Shown here: positions 50,067 to 58,935 of the stretch, in pieces
How positions within the stretch are numbered: the first letter of the stretch is position 1
Layout of the letters: every line of letters begins with the position of its first letter
Assembly: GCA_029961745.1 (NCBI GenBank)
Contig: CP124680.1
Location: forward strand, 1,488,001 to 1,552,000
Length of the DNA: 64,000 nt
Direction: 5' to 3'
Origin: Nocardioides sp. L-11A
GTDB lineage: Bacteria > Actinomycetota > Actinomycetes > Propionibacteriales > Nocardioidaceae
Translations under genes and position numbers: made by a program
The notes under the pieces: model-generated
What the model saw: the letters and a program-made list of their open reading frames with translations, nothing else
What the model was told of the DNA's origin: nothing
Database searches by the model: none

Positions 50067-51371
50067 ATTGCCAACGTCCGAGCAGAAGTCGGGCAAGAGT
50101 TGATAGCCACGACCGGGGGCGGTATCGCGGACCATGGCGTGATGGACGTGGAGGAGCTCGCCGAGTCGCTCGCCCAGCTGGTGCTGGCCGGAGCGGATCT
50201 CGGCGACCTCGTCGCCGCCATCGGCGACGCCCTCGACGTCCAGGTCGCCGTGACCACCACCGACGGTCGCGAACGCGCGGCGCGGATCGACGACGCCATG
50301 CGGGAGCGGATCACCGCGGCCGGCCTGACCGACGAGACCGGTCGGCTGCGGGTCGAGTGGCTGGGCGACCGGGGCGGTCACGAGGGTCAGCCGGTGACCG
50401 GGGCCCACGTCCACCGCGAGCCGCTGGCCGCGCCCAACCAGGCGCTCGGCCACCTGGTCGCGATCGCCGAGGAGGGGATGGTGCCGCAGCAGATCGTCGC
50501 GCTGCAGCGCGCGGCCACCGCGGTGTCGCTCTCGATCACCCGGGAGCAGGCCGTCTCCGCGGTGGAGAACAAGTACCGCGGTGACTTCCTGCGCGACGTC
50601 TTCCTGGGCCGCGCGGGCTCCGACGAGTTCGTCAGCGAGCACGTGGTCGGCTTCGGGTGGGACCTGAGCGGCCCGACGATCGTGCTCGCCGCGCAGATCG
50701 ACCCGCAGCCGTCGTACCAGCCGCCGGCGTCGGTCGCGGACCGCCGCCACTGGCAGGAGCGGTTCGCGAACGCCTGGCGTCAGGTCGCCGCCTCGGTCGA
50801 CCGGGCCATCCCGATCGCCGACTTCGGCTCCGAGGTGGTGGCCGTGCTGCCGGCCGAGGATCCGGGAGCCGCGGCCGCTCTGGTCCGGCGCCTCGTGCAT
50901 GCCGTGGCCGGCGACAAGGGCGGCGGCCGGCGCCCGTTCACCGCGGGCGTCGGGCGGGTGGCCTCGGTGCCGTCCGGACTGCCGGACAGCTACAGCCAGG
51001 CCCGGCGCGCGCTCGAGGTCGGGCGCCGGTTCCGGGGGCCGAGCACCACGACCTGGTTCGACGACCTCGGGCTGCACCGCCTGATCGCGATGGTGCCCGA
51101 CACCGACGAGCTGCGGGCCTTCGCCCACGACGTGCTCGGGGAGCTCGCCGGGACCACCGAGGAGGCGGTCACGCTGCGCGAGACGCTCCAGGTGCTGCTG
51201 AACACCAACTTCAACGTCGCGGAGGCCGCGCGCACGCAGTTCTTCCACTACAACACGATGCGCTACCGGGTCGGGAAGCTCGAGCGGCTCCTCGGACCGG
51301 TCGCGTCCGACCAGAACCTGCGCCTGGACGTCGCCGTGGCGCTGAAGGTGCTGGAGGTCGTCAGCAAATGA
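50058..51371 (+). CDS. PucR-family transcriptional regulator
   Basis: A 437-residue regulator of the PucR family, which commonly controls purine/allantoin degradation. An N-terminal sensor region (about 30-180) is followed by a GGDEF-like/CdaR middle domain and the C-terminal PucR helix-turn-helix FNVAEAARTQFFHYNTMRYRVGKLERLLG. ATG at 50058 is chosen for the leaderless -10 spacing; GTG 50049 and ATG 50142 are alternatives, the latter because residues before it are not obviously conserved. It stands between the allHFG operon and the permease-Mo-hydroxylase operon and is the natural candidate to control both. Confidence 0.88.
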   Translation: MVSIANVRAEVGQELIATTGGGIADHGVMDVEELAESLAQLVLAGADLGDLVAAIGDALDVQVAVTTTDGRERAARIDDAMRERITAAGLTDETGRLRVEWLGDRGGHEGQPVTGAHVHREPLAAPNQALGHLVAIAEEGMVPQQIVALQRAATAVSLSITREQAVSAVENKYRGDFLRDVFLGRAGSDEFVSEHVVGFGWDLSGPTIVLAAQIDPQPSYQPPASVADRRHWQERFANAWRQVAASVDRAIPIADFGSEVVAVLPAEDPGAAAALVRRLVHAVAGDKGGGRRPFTAGVGRVASVPSGLPDSYSQARRALEVGRRFRGPSTTTWFDDLGLHRLIAMVPDTDELRAFAHDVLGELAGTTEEAVTLRETLQVLLNTNFNVAEAARTQFFHYNTMRYRVGKLERLLGPVASDQNLRLDVAVALKVLEVVSK

Positions 51372-51406
51372 CAGGGCGGAGCTGAATCACAGGCAAACTT
51401 CGACAG

Positions 51407-51435
51407 CACTTTCCCCGGATCCTTTGGCGAAAGTG
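51407..51435. promoter_or_regulatory. CACTTTC/GAAAGTG dyad upstream of NCS2 permease
   Basis: CACTTTC (51407-51413) and GAAAGTG (51429-51435) form a perfect 7-base dyad with centres 22 bases apart, about two helical turns, in the 163-base region before the permease. This fits a dimeric regulator site. An AGGAGG ribosome binding site lies before the ATG at 51535. Confidence 0.4.
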
Positions 51436-51534
51436 GCCAGTGAGGTGTGATCTCGCCCTCAATAGGTTGGGGAGCCTCGACGGCACCATCAAGGGAGCAC
51501 CAAGTCGAGCAGCCCCAGATCAGGAGGACTCAGC

Positions 51535-52896
51535 ATGTCGATGTTCAAGTGGGAGGTAGTCAACCCGGCGCCCGGCGAACCGGTAGCGCCGCACCAACGG
51601 CTCCCTTGGGGGCGAACCGTAGGCCTGGGAGCACAGCACGTCGTCGCCATGTTCGGCGCGACCTTCGTGTTCCCGATCGTGATGGGCCTCGACCCCAACC
51701 TCGCCATCATGTTCTCGGGTATCTGCACGATCGGCTTCCTGCTGGTCTGCAACAACAAGGTGCCGAGCTACCTCGGCACCAGCGCCTCGTTCGTTGCCGG
51801 TGTGGCCGCGATCCGCGCGCAGGGCGGTGACTCGGCCGACGTCACCGGCGCGATCCTGGTCGCCGGTCTCGTGCTGGCCGCGATCGGCGTCGCCGTGCAC
51901 TTCGCCGGCGCCGGACTGATCCACAAGATCCTGCCGCCCGCCGTCACCGGCGCGGTGGTCATGCTCATCGGCTTCAACCTGGCCCCGGTCGTCGCCGGCA
52001 CCTACTGGCCCCAGGACCAGTGGATCGCCCTGGCCACCGCGGCGTTCATGGTCTGCGCGTCCGTCCTGCTGCCGGGCTTCTGGTCGCGGATCGCCGTGTT
52101 CCTCGCGCTGATCTTCGGCTATATCGTCTCGTTCCTCGCGGACAAGCTGTTCGGCACCATCACCTCGGTGCTGCCGACCGGTCCTGACGCGGTCGAGCAC
52201 GACCGCGTCTCCTGGGCCGGCGTGAAGGCGGCTGACTGGATCGGCTTCCCGAGCGGCGACCTCGCCGACGGCGTCTCCGTCGTCCACGGCCCCAGCTTCT
52301 CGATGACCTTCATCCTGCTCGTCCTGCCCGGCGTCATCGCCCTGATCGCCGAGAACACCGGCCACGTCAAGGCGGTCGCCGAGATGACCGGCGACAACCT
52401 CGACCCGTACATGGGCCGCGCGATCGGCGCCGACGGTGCCGCGACCGCCTTCGCCAGCCTCTTCGGCGGCTCGCCGACGACGACGTACGCCGAGAACATC
52501 GGCGTCATGGGCGCCACCAAGGTCTACTCGACCGCGGCCTACTACGTCGCCGGCATCGTGGCCATCCTGCTGGGCCTGTGCCCCAAGTTCGGGGCGATCG
52601 TCAACGCGACCCCGGGCGGTGTCCTCGGCGGCATCACGCTCGTGCTCTACGGCATGATCGGCCTGGTCGGCGCCAAGATCTGGGTCGAGAACCGGGTCGA
52701 CTTCGGCAACCCGGTCAACATGGTCGGTCTCGCCGCCGGCCTGATCGCCGGCATCGGCGGCGTCACGCTCAAGATCACCGACGACTTCGAGCTCGGCGGC
52801 ATCGCTCTCGGCACGATCCTCGTCATCGTCTTCTTCCACGCCGTGAAGGGACGCTCCACCGACGCCACTTCAGGAGAGGTGACCAAGAGGCTGTGA
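51535..52896 (+). CDS. NCS2 nucleobase permease, uracil-type
   Basis: A 453-residue nucleobase:cation symporter-2 with about fourteen membrane segments. H35 in GAQHVVAMFGAT, E273 in AENTGHVKA and E320 in TTTYAENIGVMG match the substrate-binding residues of the uracil permease UraA; xanthine/urate members instead have a QN motif at the last position. The substrate is therefore more likely a pyrimidine or another ring with a similar N-C(=O)-N-C(=O) face, such as a hydantoin, than a purine (inference). AGGAGG precedes the start. It is the first gene of a five-gene operon ending with the amidase. Confidence 0.92.
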   Translation: MSMFKWEVVNPAPGEPVAPHQRLPWGRTVGLGAQHVVAMFGATFVFPIVMGLDPNLAIMFSGICTIGFLLVCNNKVPSYLGTSASFVAGVAAIRAQGGDSADVTGAILVAGLVLAAIGVAVHFAGAGLIHKILPPAVTGAVVMLIGFNLAPVVAGTYWPQDQWIALATAAFMVCASVLLPGFWSRIAVFLALIFGYIVSFLADKLFGTITSVLPTGPDAVEHDRVSWAGVKAADWIGFPSGDLADGVSVVHGPSFSMTFILLVLPGVIALIAENTGHVKAVAEMTGDNLDPYMGRAIGADGAATAFASLFGGSPTTTYAENIGVMGATKVYSTAAYYVAGIVAILLGLCPKFGAIVNATPGGVLGGITLVLYGMIGLVGAKIWVENRVDFGNPVNMVGLAAGLIAGIGGVTLKITDDFELGGIALGTILVIVFFHAVKGRSTDATSGEVTKRL

Positions 52897-53777
52897 AGCC
52901 CGCACCGTTCGACTACGTCCGGCCGGGGACCCTGGAGGAAGCCCTCCAGGCCCTGGCCGGGCACCCGGAGGCCAAGGTCCTCGCCGGCGGCCAGAGCCTG
53001 GTCCCGCTGCTCTCGATGCGGCTGGCGGCGCCGGCCGTGCTCGTGGACATCAACGAGCTGCCCGACCTCGACCACGTCCGGGTCGACGCCGAGGGCGTGC
53101 GGGTCGGTGCACTCGCCCGGCACGCCCGAGTGCTCGCCGACCCGGACGTGGCGCGGGTCCAGCCGCTGGTCACCGCGGCCCTCGCCAACGTCGCCCATGC
53201 CACCATCCGCAACCGCGGTACGACAGTCGGCTCGCTCGTCCACGCCGATGCCGCGGCCGAGATGCCGATGGTGCTGCAGCTCCTCGGCGGCTCGCTCGAC
53301 GTGGTCGGCCCCGCCGGCCGCCGGACGATCCCGGTCGAGGAGCTGTACGTCGGCCCGCTCGAGTCCAGCCTGCACCACGACGAGATCGCGGTCGAGGCGT
53401 TCTTCCCCGCCCTGCCGGCGAGCACCGGCGTGGCGTTCGAGGAGATCGCCCGCCGCCACGGCGACTACGCCATGTGCGGGGTCGCGGCGGTCGTCACCAT
53501 CGATCGTGCTGACGGCGACCGGCTCGTGTCGGCGAAGGCCGGCTACCTGTCGGTGTCCGACATCCCGGCCGTGGTCGACCTCACCGACGCGCTCGGCGGC
53601 GAGCTCGACGACGCGTCGCTGGCCCGTGCGGCCGAGGCCGCGCTCGCCGTACTCGAGCCGGAGACCGACATCCATGCCACGGCGGACTACCGCGCGCACC
53701 TGGCCACCGTGCTGACCGCGCGGGTCGTGACCGCCGCCTACGACGACGCCCGCACCCGGGCTGGGGGAAGCCGATGA
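52893..53777 (+). CDS. Mo hydroxylase, FAD subunit (CoxM/XdhB-like)
   Basis: A 294-residue FAD subunit of a xanthine-dehydrogenase-family molybdenum hydroxylase. The two FAD motifs are AGGQSLVPLLSMRL and TIRNRGTTVGSLVHADAAAEMP; the rest matches the CO-dehydrogenase M-type C-terminal domain. No extra iron-sulfur insertion is seen. The GTG overlaps the permease stop by four bases. It passes electrons from the iron-sulfur subunit to an acceptor, either NAD+ or, given the CoxG gene downstream, quinone. Confidence 0.93.
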   Translation: MKPAPFDYVRPGTLEEALQALAGHPEAKVLAGGQSLVPLLSMRLAAPAVLVDINELPDLDHVRVDAEGVRVGALARHARVLADPDVARVQPLVTAALANVAHATIRNRGTTVGSLVHADAAAEMPMVLQLLGGSLDVVGPAGRRTIPVEELYVGPLESSLHHDEIAVEAFFPALPASTGVAFEEIARRHGDYAMCGVAAVVTIDRADGDRLVSAKAGYLSVSDIPAVVDLTDALGGELDDASLARAAEAALAVLEPETDIHATADYRAHLATVLTARVVTAAYDDARTRAGGSR

Positions 53778-54283
53778 GCGAGAAGCAGCACGAGATCAGG
53801 CTGACGGTCAACGGCACCGACCACGACGTGGCGGTGCCGGCCCGGCGGCTGCTGTCCGACGCGCTGCGCCACGACCTGGGGCTCACCGGCACCCACGTCG
53901 GCTGCGAGCACGGCGTCTGCGGCGCCTGCACCGTCCTGGTCGACGGCCAGCCGATGCGCAGCTGTCTCATGTTCGCCGTCACCGCCGCGGGCCACGACAT
54001 CACCACCGTCGAGGGCCTCGCCCGGCCGGACGGCGAGCTCGGCCCGGTGCAGCAGGCGTTCCGGGAGTGCCACGGCCTCCAGTGCGGCTTCTGCACGCCC
54101 GGCTTCCTGACCACCATCACCGCCGGCATCGCGGAGAACCCCGAGCCCACCGAGGACGAGGCGCGCGACATGATCGCCGGCAACCTGTGTCGCTGCACGG
54201 GCTACCAGAACATCGTCAAGGCCGTGTGCCGTGCCGCCGAGCTGGCCCGCGACGACCGCACGCCCGAGGGGGGTGCGGCATGA
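53774..54283 (+). CDS. Mo hydroxylase, 2x[2Fe-2S] subunit (CoxS/XdhC-like)
   Basis: A 169-residue subunit carrying two [2Fe-2S] clusters. The plant-ferredoxin-type cluster is bound by the cysteines in GCEHGVCGACTVL and the later SC; the second, helical, cluster by CGFCTPG and CRCTG near the C-terminus. All eight cysteines are present. It is coupled by four-base overlaps to the FAD and Mo subunits. Confidence 0.95.
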   Translation: MSEKQHEIRLTVNGTDHDVAVPARRLLSDALRHDLGLTGTHVGCEHGVCGACTVLVDGQPMRSCLMFAVTAAGHDITTVEGLARPDGELGPVQQAFRECHGLQCGFCTPGFLTTITAGIAENPEPTEDEARDMIAGNLCRCTGYQNIVKAVCRAAELARDDRTPEGGAA

Positions 54284-56664
54284 CCACCAAGATGATGGGC
54301 GCCAAGGTCCAGCGGGTCGAGGACGACCGCCTGGTCCGCGGCACCGGCCGGTACGTCGACGACGTCGCCCCGGACGCGCTGCACACCGCCGTCCTGCGCA
54401 GTCCCCACGCCCACGCCCGGATCCTGTCGATCGACGTCGACGCCGTGCTCGACGTCGAGGGCGTCCACGCGGTGTGGACCTACGACGACCTCGAGGGCGC
54501 GATGGCCGAGCCGCTGCCGCTGCTCATCCCGCACCCCACGCTGACCCACGGCCGCACGCAGTACGCGCTGGCCAAGGACGAGGTCAACTACGTCGGCGAG
54601 GCGATCGCCCTCGTGGTCGCCGACGACCGCTACGTCGCCGAGGACGCCCTCGCGCAGATCGTCGTCGAGTACGAGCTGCTGCCCGCCGTCGTCGGCATCG
54701 AGGCGGCCCGCGACGGCGCGAACCTGGTCCACGACGACGTACCCGGCAACGTGGCCGCGCGCATGGAGCAGTCCAACGGCGACGCCGCCGCGGCCATCGC
54801 GGCCGCGCCCCGCACGCTCTCGCTCGACCTGACGATCGAGCGCAGCGCCTGCATGCCGATGGAGGGCCGCGGCACCGCCGCCCGCTGGGACCCGGACCAG
54901 AACCGGCTCCAGGTGTGGACGTCGACGCAGACCTCCACCGGCGTCCGCGCCGCGGTGGCGGCCAAGCTCGGTCTCGACCTCGGCCAGGTCGACGTCATCA
55001 CGCCCGACGTCGGCGGCGGCTTCGGCGTCAAGATCGTGCACCCCTGGCCCGAGGAGCTGCTCGTCCCGCTCGCGGCGCAGAAGCTGGGCCGCGCGGTGAA
55101 GTTCACCGAGGACCGGCGCGAGCACTTCATCTCCTCGGCCCACGAGCGCTCGCAGGTGCACCACGTCGAGGTCGGCTTCGACGACGACGGCCGGGTACTG
55201 GGTCTGGACGTGCGCTTCTGGCACGACCACGGCGCGTACACGCCGTACGGCCTGATCGTCCCGATCATCACCTCGACGCAGCTCCTCGGCCCCTACAAGC
55301 CGGGCGCCTACCACGTGCAGTTCGACTCGCTCTACACGAACACGGTCATCGTCACGCCGTACCGCGGCGCGGGCCGTCCGCAGGGCTGCTTCGTGATGGA
55401 GCGGACCATGGACGCGATCGCGGCCGAGCTGGGCAAGGACCGCGCCGACGTGCGCGCCGTGAACTTCATCCAGCCCGACGAGTTCCCCTACGACCAGGGC
55501 CTGATCTTCCAGGACGGCCGCGAGCTCACCTACGACTCCGGCGACTACCCGGCGATGCTCGACAAGATCAAGGAGCTCGTCGACTGGGACCACTTCGAGG
55601 ACTTCCGTGCCGCGAAGGCGGCCGAGGGCAAGCGGGTCGGCCTCGGCCTGGCCTGCTATGTCGAGGGCACCGGCGTCGGCCCCTACGAGGGTGCGCACGT
55701 GCACATCGAGACCTCCGGCAAGGTCAAGGTCGCGACCGGCCTGACCTCGCAGGGCCAAGGCCACCAGACGGCGTTCGCGCAGATCGTCGCCGACGAGCTG
55801 GGGGTGAGGTTCGAGGACGTCGAGATCACCACCGGCGACACCCGTCGGATGGCGTACGCCGTCGGCACCTTCGCCTCCCGTGCCGCCGTGATGAGCGGCT
55901 CGGCGATCCACCTGGCCGCCAAGCGGGCCAAGGAGAAGGCCCTGCGGATCGCGGCCGACGCGCTCGAGGCCGACGTCGACGACCTCGAGATCGTCGACGG
56001 CGTCGTCAGCGTCAAGGGCACCGACAGCTCGATCCCACTCGGCACGGTCGCGGTCCTGTCCAACCCGCTGCGCTACGCCTTCGACGAGGCGTCCAAGGCC
56101 GCCACCCAGTTCAATGTCGGCGACCCGACGAAGCCGCCGGTCGCCGAGGACGACGAGCCGGGCCTGGAGGGCAAGGACTTCTACTCGCCGCCGCGCTCGA
56201 CCTTCGCCTCCGGCATGCACGCCGTGATCGTCGAGACCGACGTCGAGACCGCGGAGATCCGGATCCTCAAGTACGCCGTCGTCCACGACTGCGGGCACCT
56301 GATCAACCCGATGATCGTCGAGGGCCAGATCCACGGCGGCGTCGCGCAGGGCGTCGGCGGCGCGCTCTACGAGCGGATGGCCTACGACGAGTCCGGCCAG
56401 CTGCTCAACGCGTCGTTCATGGACTTCCTCATGCCCTATGTCACCGAGGTGCCCGAGAGCATCGAGATCGACCACCTGGAGACGCCGTCTCCGCTCAACC
56501 CGCTCGGCATCAAGGGTGCGGGCGAGGCCGGCGTGATCCCCGGGTCCGCCGCCTTCGCCGCCGCCATCGAGGACGCCGAGCGGCTGCCCATCACCGCCAT
56601 GCCCATCTCGCCGTCGGAGCTGTTCGCGCTCCGCGCCGCGCACCACGCTCAGGAGCCGAAGTGA
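54280..56664 (+). CDS. Mo hydroxylase, molybdopterin subunit (CoxL/XdhA-like)
   Basis: A 794-residue catalytic subunit of a xanthine-dehydrogenase-family hydroxylase. Cofactor segments are GGGFGVK (245-251), YRGAGRP (361-367) and the catalytic Glu 749 in GIKGAGEAG. The active-site loop reads YRGAGR, not the AYxCSFR of form I CO dehydrogenase, so it is a ring-carbon hydroxylase, not a CO oxidiser. Substrate is unknown; the uracil-type permease, HyuAB and oxamate carbamoyltransferase genes nearby suggest a cyclic ureide or pyrimidine. The order FAD-FeS-Mo is that of coxMSL. Confidence 0.93.
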   Translation: MTTKMMGAKVQRVEDDRLVRGTGRYVDDVAPDALHTAVLRSPHAHARILSIDVDAVLDVEGVHAVWTYDDLEGAMAEPLPLLIPHPTLTHGRTQYALAKDEVNYVGEAIALVVADDRYVAEDALAQIVVEYELLPAVVGIEAARDGANLVHDDVPGNVAARMEQSNGDAAAAIAAAPRTLSLDLTIERSACMPMEGRGTAARWDPDQNRLQVWTSTQTSTGVRAAVAAKLGLDLGQVDVITPDVGGGFGVKIVHPWPEELLVPLAAQKLGRAVKFTEDRREHFISSAHERSQVHHVEVGFDDDGRVLGLDVRFWHDHGAYTPYGLIVPIITSTQLLGPYKPGAYHVQFDSLYTNTVIVTPYRGAGRPQGCFVMERTMDAIAAELGKDRADVRAVNFIQPDEFPYDQGLIFQDGRELTYDSGDYPAMLDKIKELVDWDHFEDFRAAKAAEGKRVGLGLACYVEGTGVGPYEGAHVHIETSGKVKVATGLTSQGQGHQTAFAQIVADELGVRFEDVEITTGDTRRMAYAVGTFASRAAVMSGSAIHLAAKRAKEKALRIAADALEADVDDLEIVDGVVSVKGTDSSIPLGTVAVLSNPLRYAFDEASKAATQFNVGDPTKPPVAEDDEPGLEGKDFYSPPRSTFASGMHAVIVETDVETAEIRILKYAVVHDCGHLINPMIVEGQIHGGVAQGVGGALYERMAYDESGQLLNASFMDFLMPYVTEVPESIEIDHLETPSPLNPLGIKGAGEAGVIPGSAAFAAAIEDAERLPITAMPISPSELFALRAAHHAQEPK

Positions 56665-57305
56665 AGATCTCCGGTCAGAACACCATCGCCGCCCCCGTCG
56701 ACAAGGTCTGGGACGCGATCCTCGACCCGCGCGTGCTGGTCGCGACCATTCCCGGCTGCGAGCGCCTCGAGGCGACCGGCGAGAACGCCTACGCGATGAC
56801 GGTCAGCGCCGGGGTCGCGGCGATCAAGGGCACCTACTCCGGATCCTGCGTGCTCGAGGACCTGCGCAAGGGCGAGGGCCTGACCATGAAGCTCAAGGGG
56901 TCGGGCGCCCCGGGCACGATCGACGCGACGGTGCTCGTCACCTTCGCGGGCTCCGGCGCGGAGACCGTCCTGTCCTACGACGCCGACGCGGTCGTCGGCG
57001 GCATGATCGGCGGCGTCGGCCAGCGGATGCTGACCAGCGTCTCGCGCCGGATGGCGGCCGAGTTCTTCGGCAACGTCGAGAAGGTCATCGCGAACGGGCT
57101 GCCGGCCGAGGTCGCCGCGGCCGAGCCGGCCGTGTCCGCCGAGGGCGCGCCGGTCTTCGCCGCCGCGCCGAAGTCGGCGACCCGTGCGGGTGCCGGAGCC
57201 GGTGCCGCGGTGGGCGGCGAGTCCTTCCTGATGGGCGTCGCCGTCGGTGGTGGGCTCGTGCTCGCCGGAGTCATCGTCGGTGGCCTGCTGGGCCGTCGTC
57301 GATGA
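56661..57305 (+). CDS. coxG: CoxG-type SRPBCC protein with C-terminal membrane anchor
   Basis: A 214-residue protein. Residues 1-150 form the CoxG/SRPBCC fold (ISGQNTIAAPVDKVWDAILDPRVLVATIPGCERLE start, and SYDADAVVGGMIGGVGQRML end). An Ala/Pro linker leads to one hydrophobic helix (about 190-211) ending in RRR, a tail anchor. In aerobic CO dehydrogenases CoxG is reported to carry quinone to the enzyme at the membrane, so this Mo hydroxylase may reduce menaquinone. Coupled to the Mo subunit and to the amidase. Confidence 0.88.
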   Translation: MKISGQNTIAAPVDKVWDAILDPRVLVATIPGCERLEATGENAYAMTVSAGVAAIKGTYSGSCVLEDLRKGEGLTMKLKGSGAPGTIDATVLVTFAGSGAETVLSYDADAVVGGMIGGVGQRMLTSVSRRMAAEFFGNVEKVIANGLPAEVAAAEPAVSAEGAPVFAAAPKSATRAGAGAGAAVGGESFLMGVAVGGGLVLAGVIVGGLLGRRR

Positions 57306-58696
57306 GCTCCCCGCTCACGGTCGACGCCACCGCGCGCGACCAGGCGGCCGCCGTACGACGCCGGGAGATCTCGGCGCGGGAGCTGCTCGACCTGCACCTG
57401 GACCGGATCGCCGAGCGCAACCCGCAGCTCAACGCCATCGTCTCGTTGGACGAGGAGCGCGCCCGCGCGGGCGCCGCGGCCGCCGACGAGGCGCTCGCCT
57501 CGGGTGCCGACGTCGGGGCCCTGCACGGCCTGCCGTTCGCGTTCAAGGACACCCATGCGGTGGGGGGCTGGCGGACGACGTACGGCTCCACGGTGATGGC
57601 CGACAACGTGCCCGAGCGTGACGAGCTCATCGTCGAGCGGGTCCGCGGCGCGGGCGCGGTGACGATCGGCAAGACCAACGTCCCCGAGTTCGCCGCCGGC
57701 TCGCACACCTTCAACAAGGTCTTCGGCACCACCCTCAACCCGGTCGACCCGACCCGCTCCGCGGGCGGGTCCAGCGGGGGAGCGGCCTGCGCCCTGGCCG
57801 CGGGCATGGTGCCGCTGGCCGACGGCTCCGACATGGGCGGCTCGCTGCGCAACCCCGCGTCCTTCTGCGGCGTCGTCGGCATGCGCCCCAGCCTGGGCCG
57901 GGTGCCCGAGTGGCCGCTCTACAACCAGTGGGAGTCCACGTCCGTCGGCGGGCCGATGGCCCGCAACGTCGGGGATCTGGCACTGCTGCTGTCCGTCATG
58001 GCCGGCCCCGACCCCCGGGCACCGCAGGCCCTGGGCGACCCGGGCTCGTCGTTCGCCACCCCCGAGCCGGCCACGCTGGCAGGGCTGCGGGTCGCGCTCA
58101 GCGTGGACCTCGGTGGGGCGCTCGAGGTCGACCACGAGGTCGCGGCCGTCGTGGAGTCCGCCGGCACCGCGCTGGCCGGTGCCGGTGCCGCCGTCTCCGG
58201 CGCCGCGCCCGACCTGTCGCTGGCCGAGGACACCTTCCGCACCCTGCGCGCCTGGCACTTCCAGGCCAAGCTGGGCCGGCTGCTCGCCGAGCACCCCGAC
58301 GCCTTCAAGCCGTCGCTCGCCGACAACATCCGGGCGGGAGAGTCGCTCACCGGCGCCGACATCGCCCGCGGCTACACGCAGCGCACCGCACTGTCGGAGA
58401 CGATGCGGCTGTTCTTCGGCGACCACGACGTGCTGGTGCTGCCGGTCTCCCAGGTGCCGCCGTTCCCGGCCACCCAGGAGTTCCCCAGCGAGATCAACGG
58501 CAAGCCGATGGCGACGTACCTCGACTGGATGCGCTCGGCGTACTTCATCACCGTCACCGGCTGCCCCGCCATCTCCGTGCCCTTCGGTACGACGGCCGAC
58601 GGCCTCCCCGTCGGCGTCCAGCTGGTCGCCCGGCACGGTGCCGACCGGCAGCTGCTGGAGGTCGCGCTCGCGTTCGAGGGGCTCGCCGCCCGCTGA
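57302..58696 (+). CDS. amidase-signature hydrolase
   Basis: A 464-residue amidase of the Ser-Ser-Lys family, hydrolysing a linear amide. K82 (PFAFKDTH), the cis-Ser of GGSSGG (155-160) and the nucleophile S181 in DMGGSLRNPA form the triad. Four-base overlap with coxG places it last in the permease-Mo hydroxylase operon. Candidate substrates in this context are oxamate or another primary amide left after carbamoyl transfer; the family name alone does not fix this. A very long inverted repeat follows its stop. Confidence 0.92.
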   Translation: MSSPLTVDATARDQAAAVRRREISARELLDLHLDRIAERNPQLNAIVSLDEERARAGAAAADEALASGADVGALHGLPFAFKDTHAVGGWRTTYGSTVMADNVPERDELIVERVRGAGAVTIGKTNVPEFAAGSHTFNKVFGTTLNPVDPTRSAGGSSGGAACALAAGMVPLADGSDMGGSLRNPASFCGVVGMRPSLGRVPEWPLYNQWESTSVGGPMARNVGDLALLLSVMAGPDPRAPQALGDPGSSFATPEPATLAGLRVALSVDLGGALEVDHEVAAVVESAGTALAGAGAAVSGAAPDLSLAEDTFRTLRAWHFQAKLGRLLAEHPDAFKPSLADNIRAGESLTGADIARGYTQRTALSETMRLFFGDHDVLVLPVSQVPPFPATQEFPSEINGKPMATYLDWMRSAYFITVTGCPAISVPFGTTADGLPVGVQLVARHGADRQLLEVALAFEGLAAR

Positions 58697-58719
58697 GTTG
58701 CGGCACTCCCGGCGGCCCG

Positions 58720-58830
58720 AAGTAACACGCTGTCCACCCGACTGCCTGGCTGTTCTCAGCAGCCGAAGGCCCGAATCCGGCCCGTTCCTGCTGACCAGCG
58801 CCGGGTAGTCAGGTGGACAGCGTGTTACTT
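58720..58830. repeat. 30-base inverted repeat after the amidase gene
   Basis: Arms 58720-58749 and 58801-58830 match at 27 of 30 positions when one is reversed; two of the three differences are G-U wobbles in RNA. The core AAGTAACACGCTGTCCACC is exact over 19 bases. The 51-base spacer can form smaller stems. It lies between the amidase stop and hyuA, on the same strand, and ends in a T5 run (58829-58833), so it may be a terminator; its length also fits a dispersed repeat or small mobile palindrome. Confidence 0.7.
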
Positions 58831-58915
58831 TTTCCGGGCCGACCCGAACCCCGGGCAACATCTGCCCACAACACCCGGATCCCTCGGCAGATCATGCCGT
58901 CGTGCGAAGCGATCT

Positions 58916-58935
58916 GGCTCACTTGAATGTGAGCC
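58916..58935. promoter_or_regulatory. perfect dyad abutting the hyuA start codon
   Basis: GGCTCACTTGAATGTGAGCC has 7-base perfect arms around a 6-base centre and ends directly at the ATG of hyuA. The left half with its flank, GATC-Y-GGCTCACT, recurs before the carbamate kinase gene (63841-63853), and GAATG-TGAGC recurs between allH and pucR. This suggests a common regulator, possibly the PucR protein. Confidence 0.55.

Noticed and set aside
52893..56664. Aerobic CO dehydrogenase (coxMSL)
   Set aside because: Gene order and CoxG suggest it, but the active-site loop is YRGAGR, lacking the AYxCSFR with the Cu-binding Cys of form I CO dehydrogenase.
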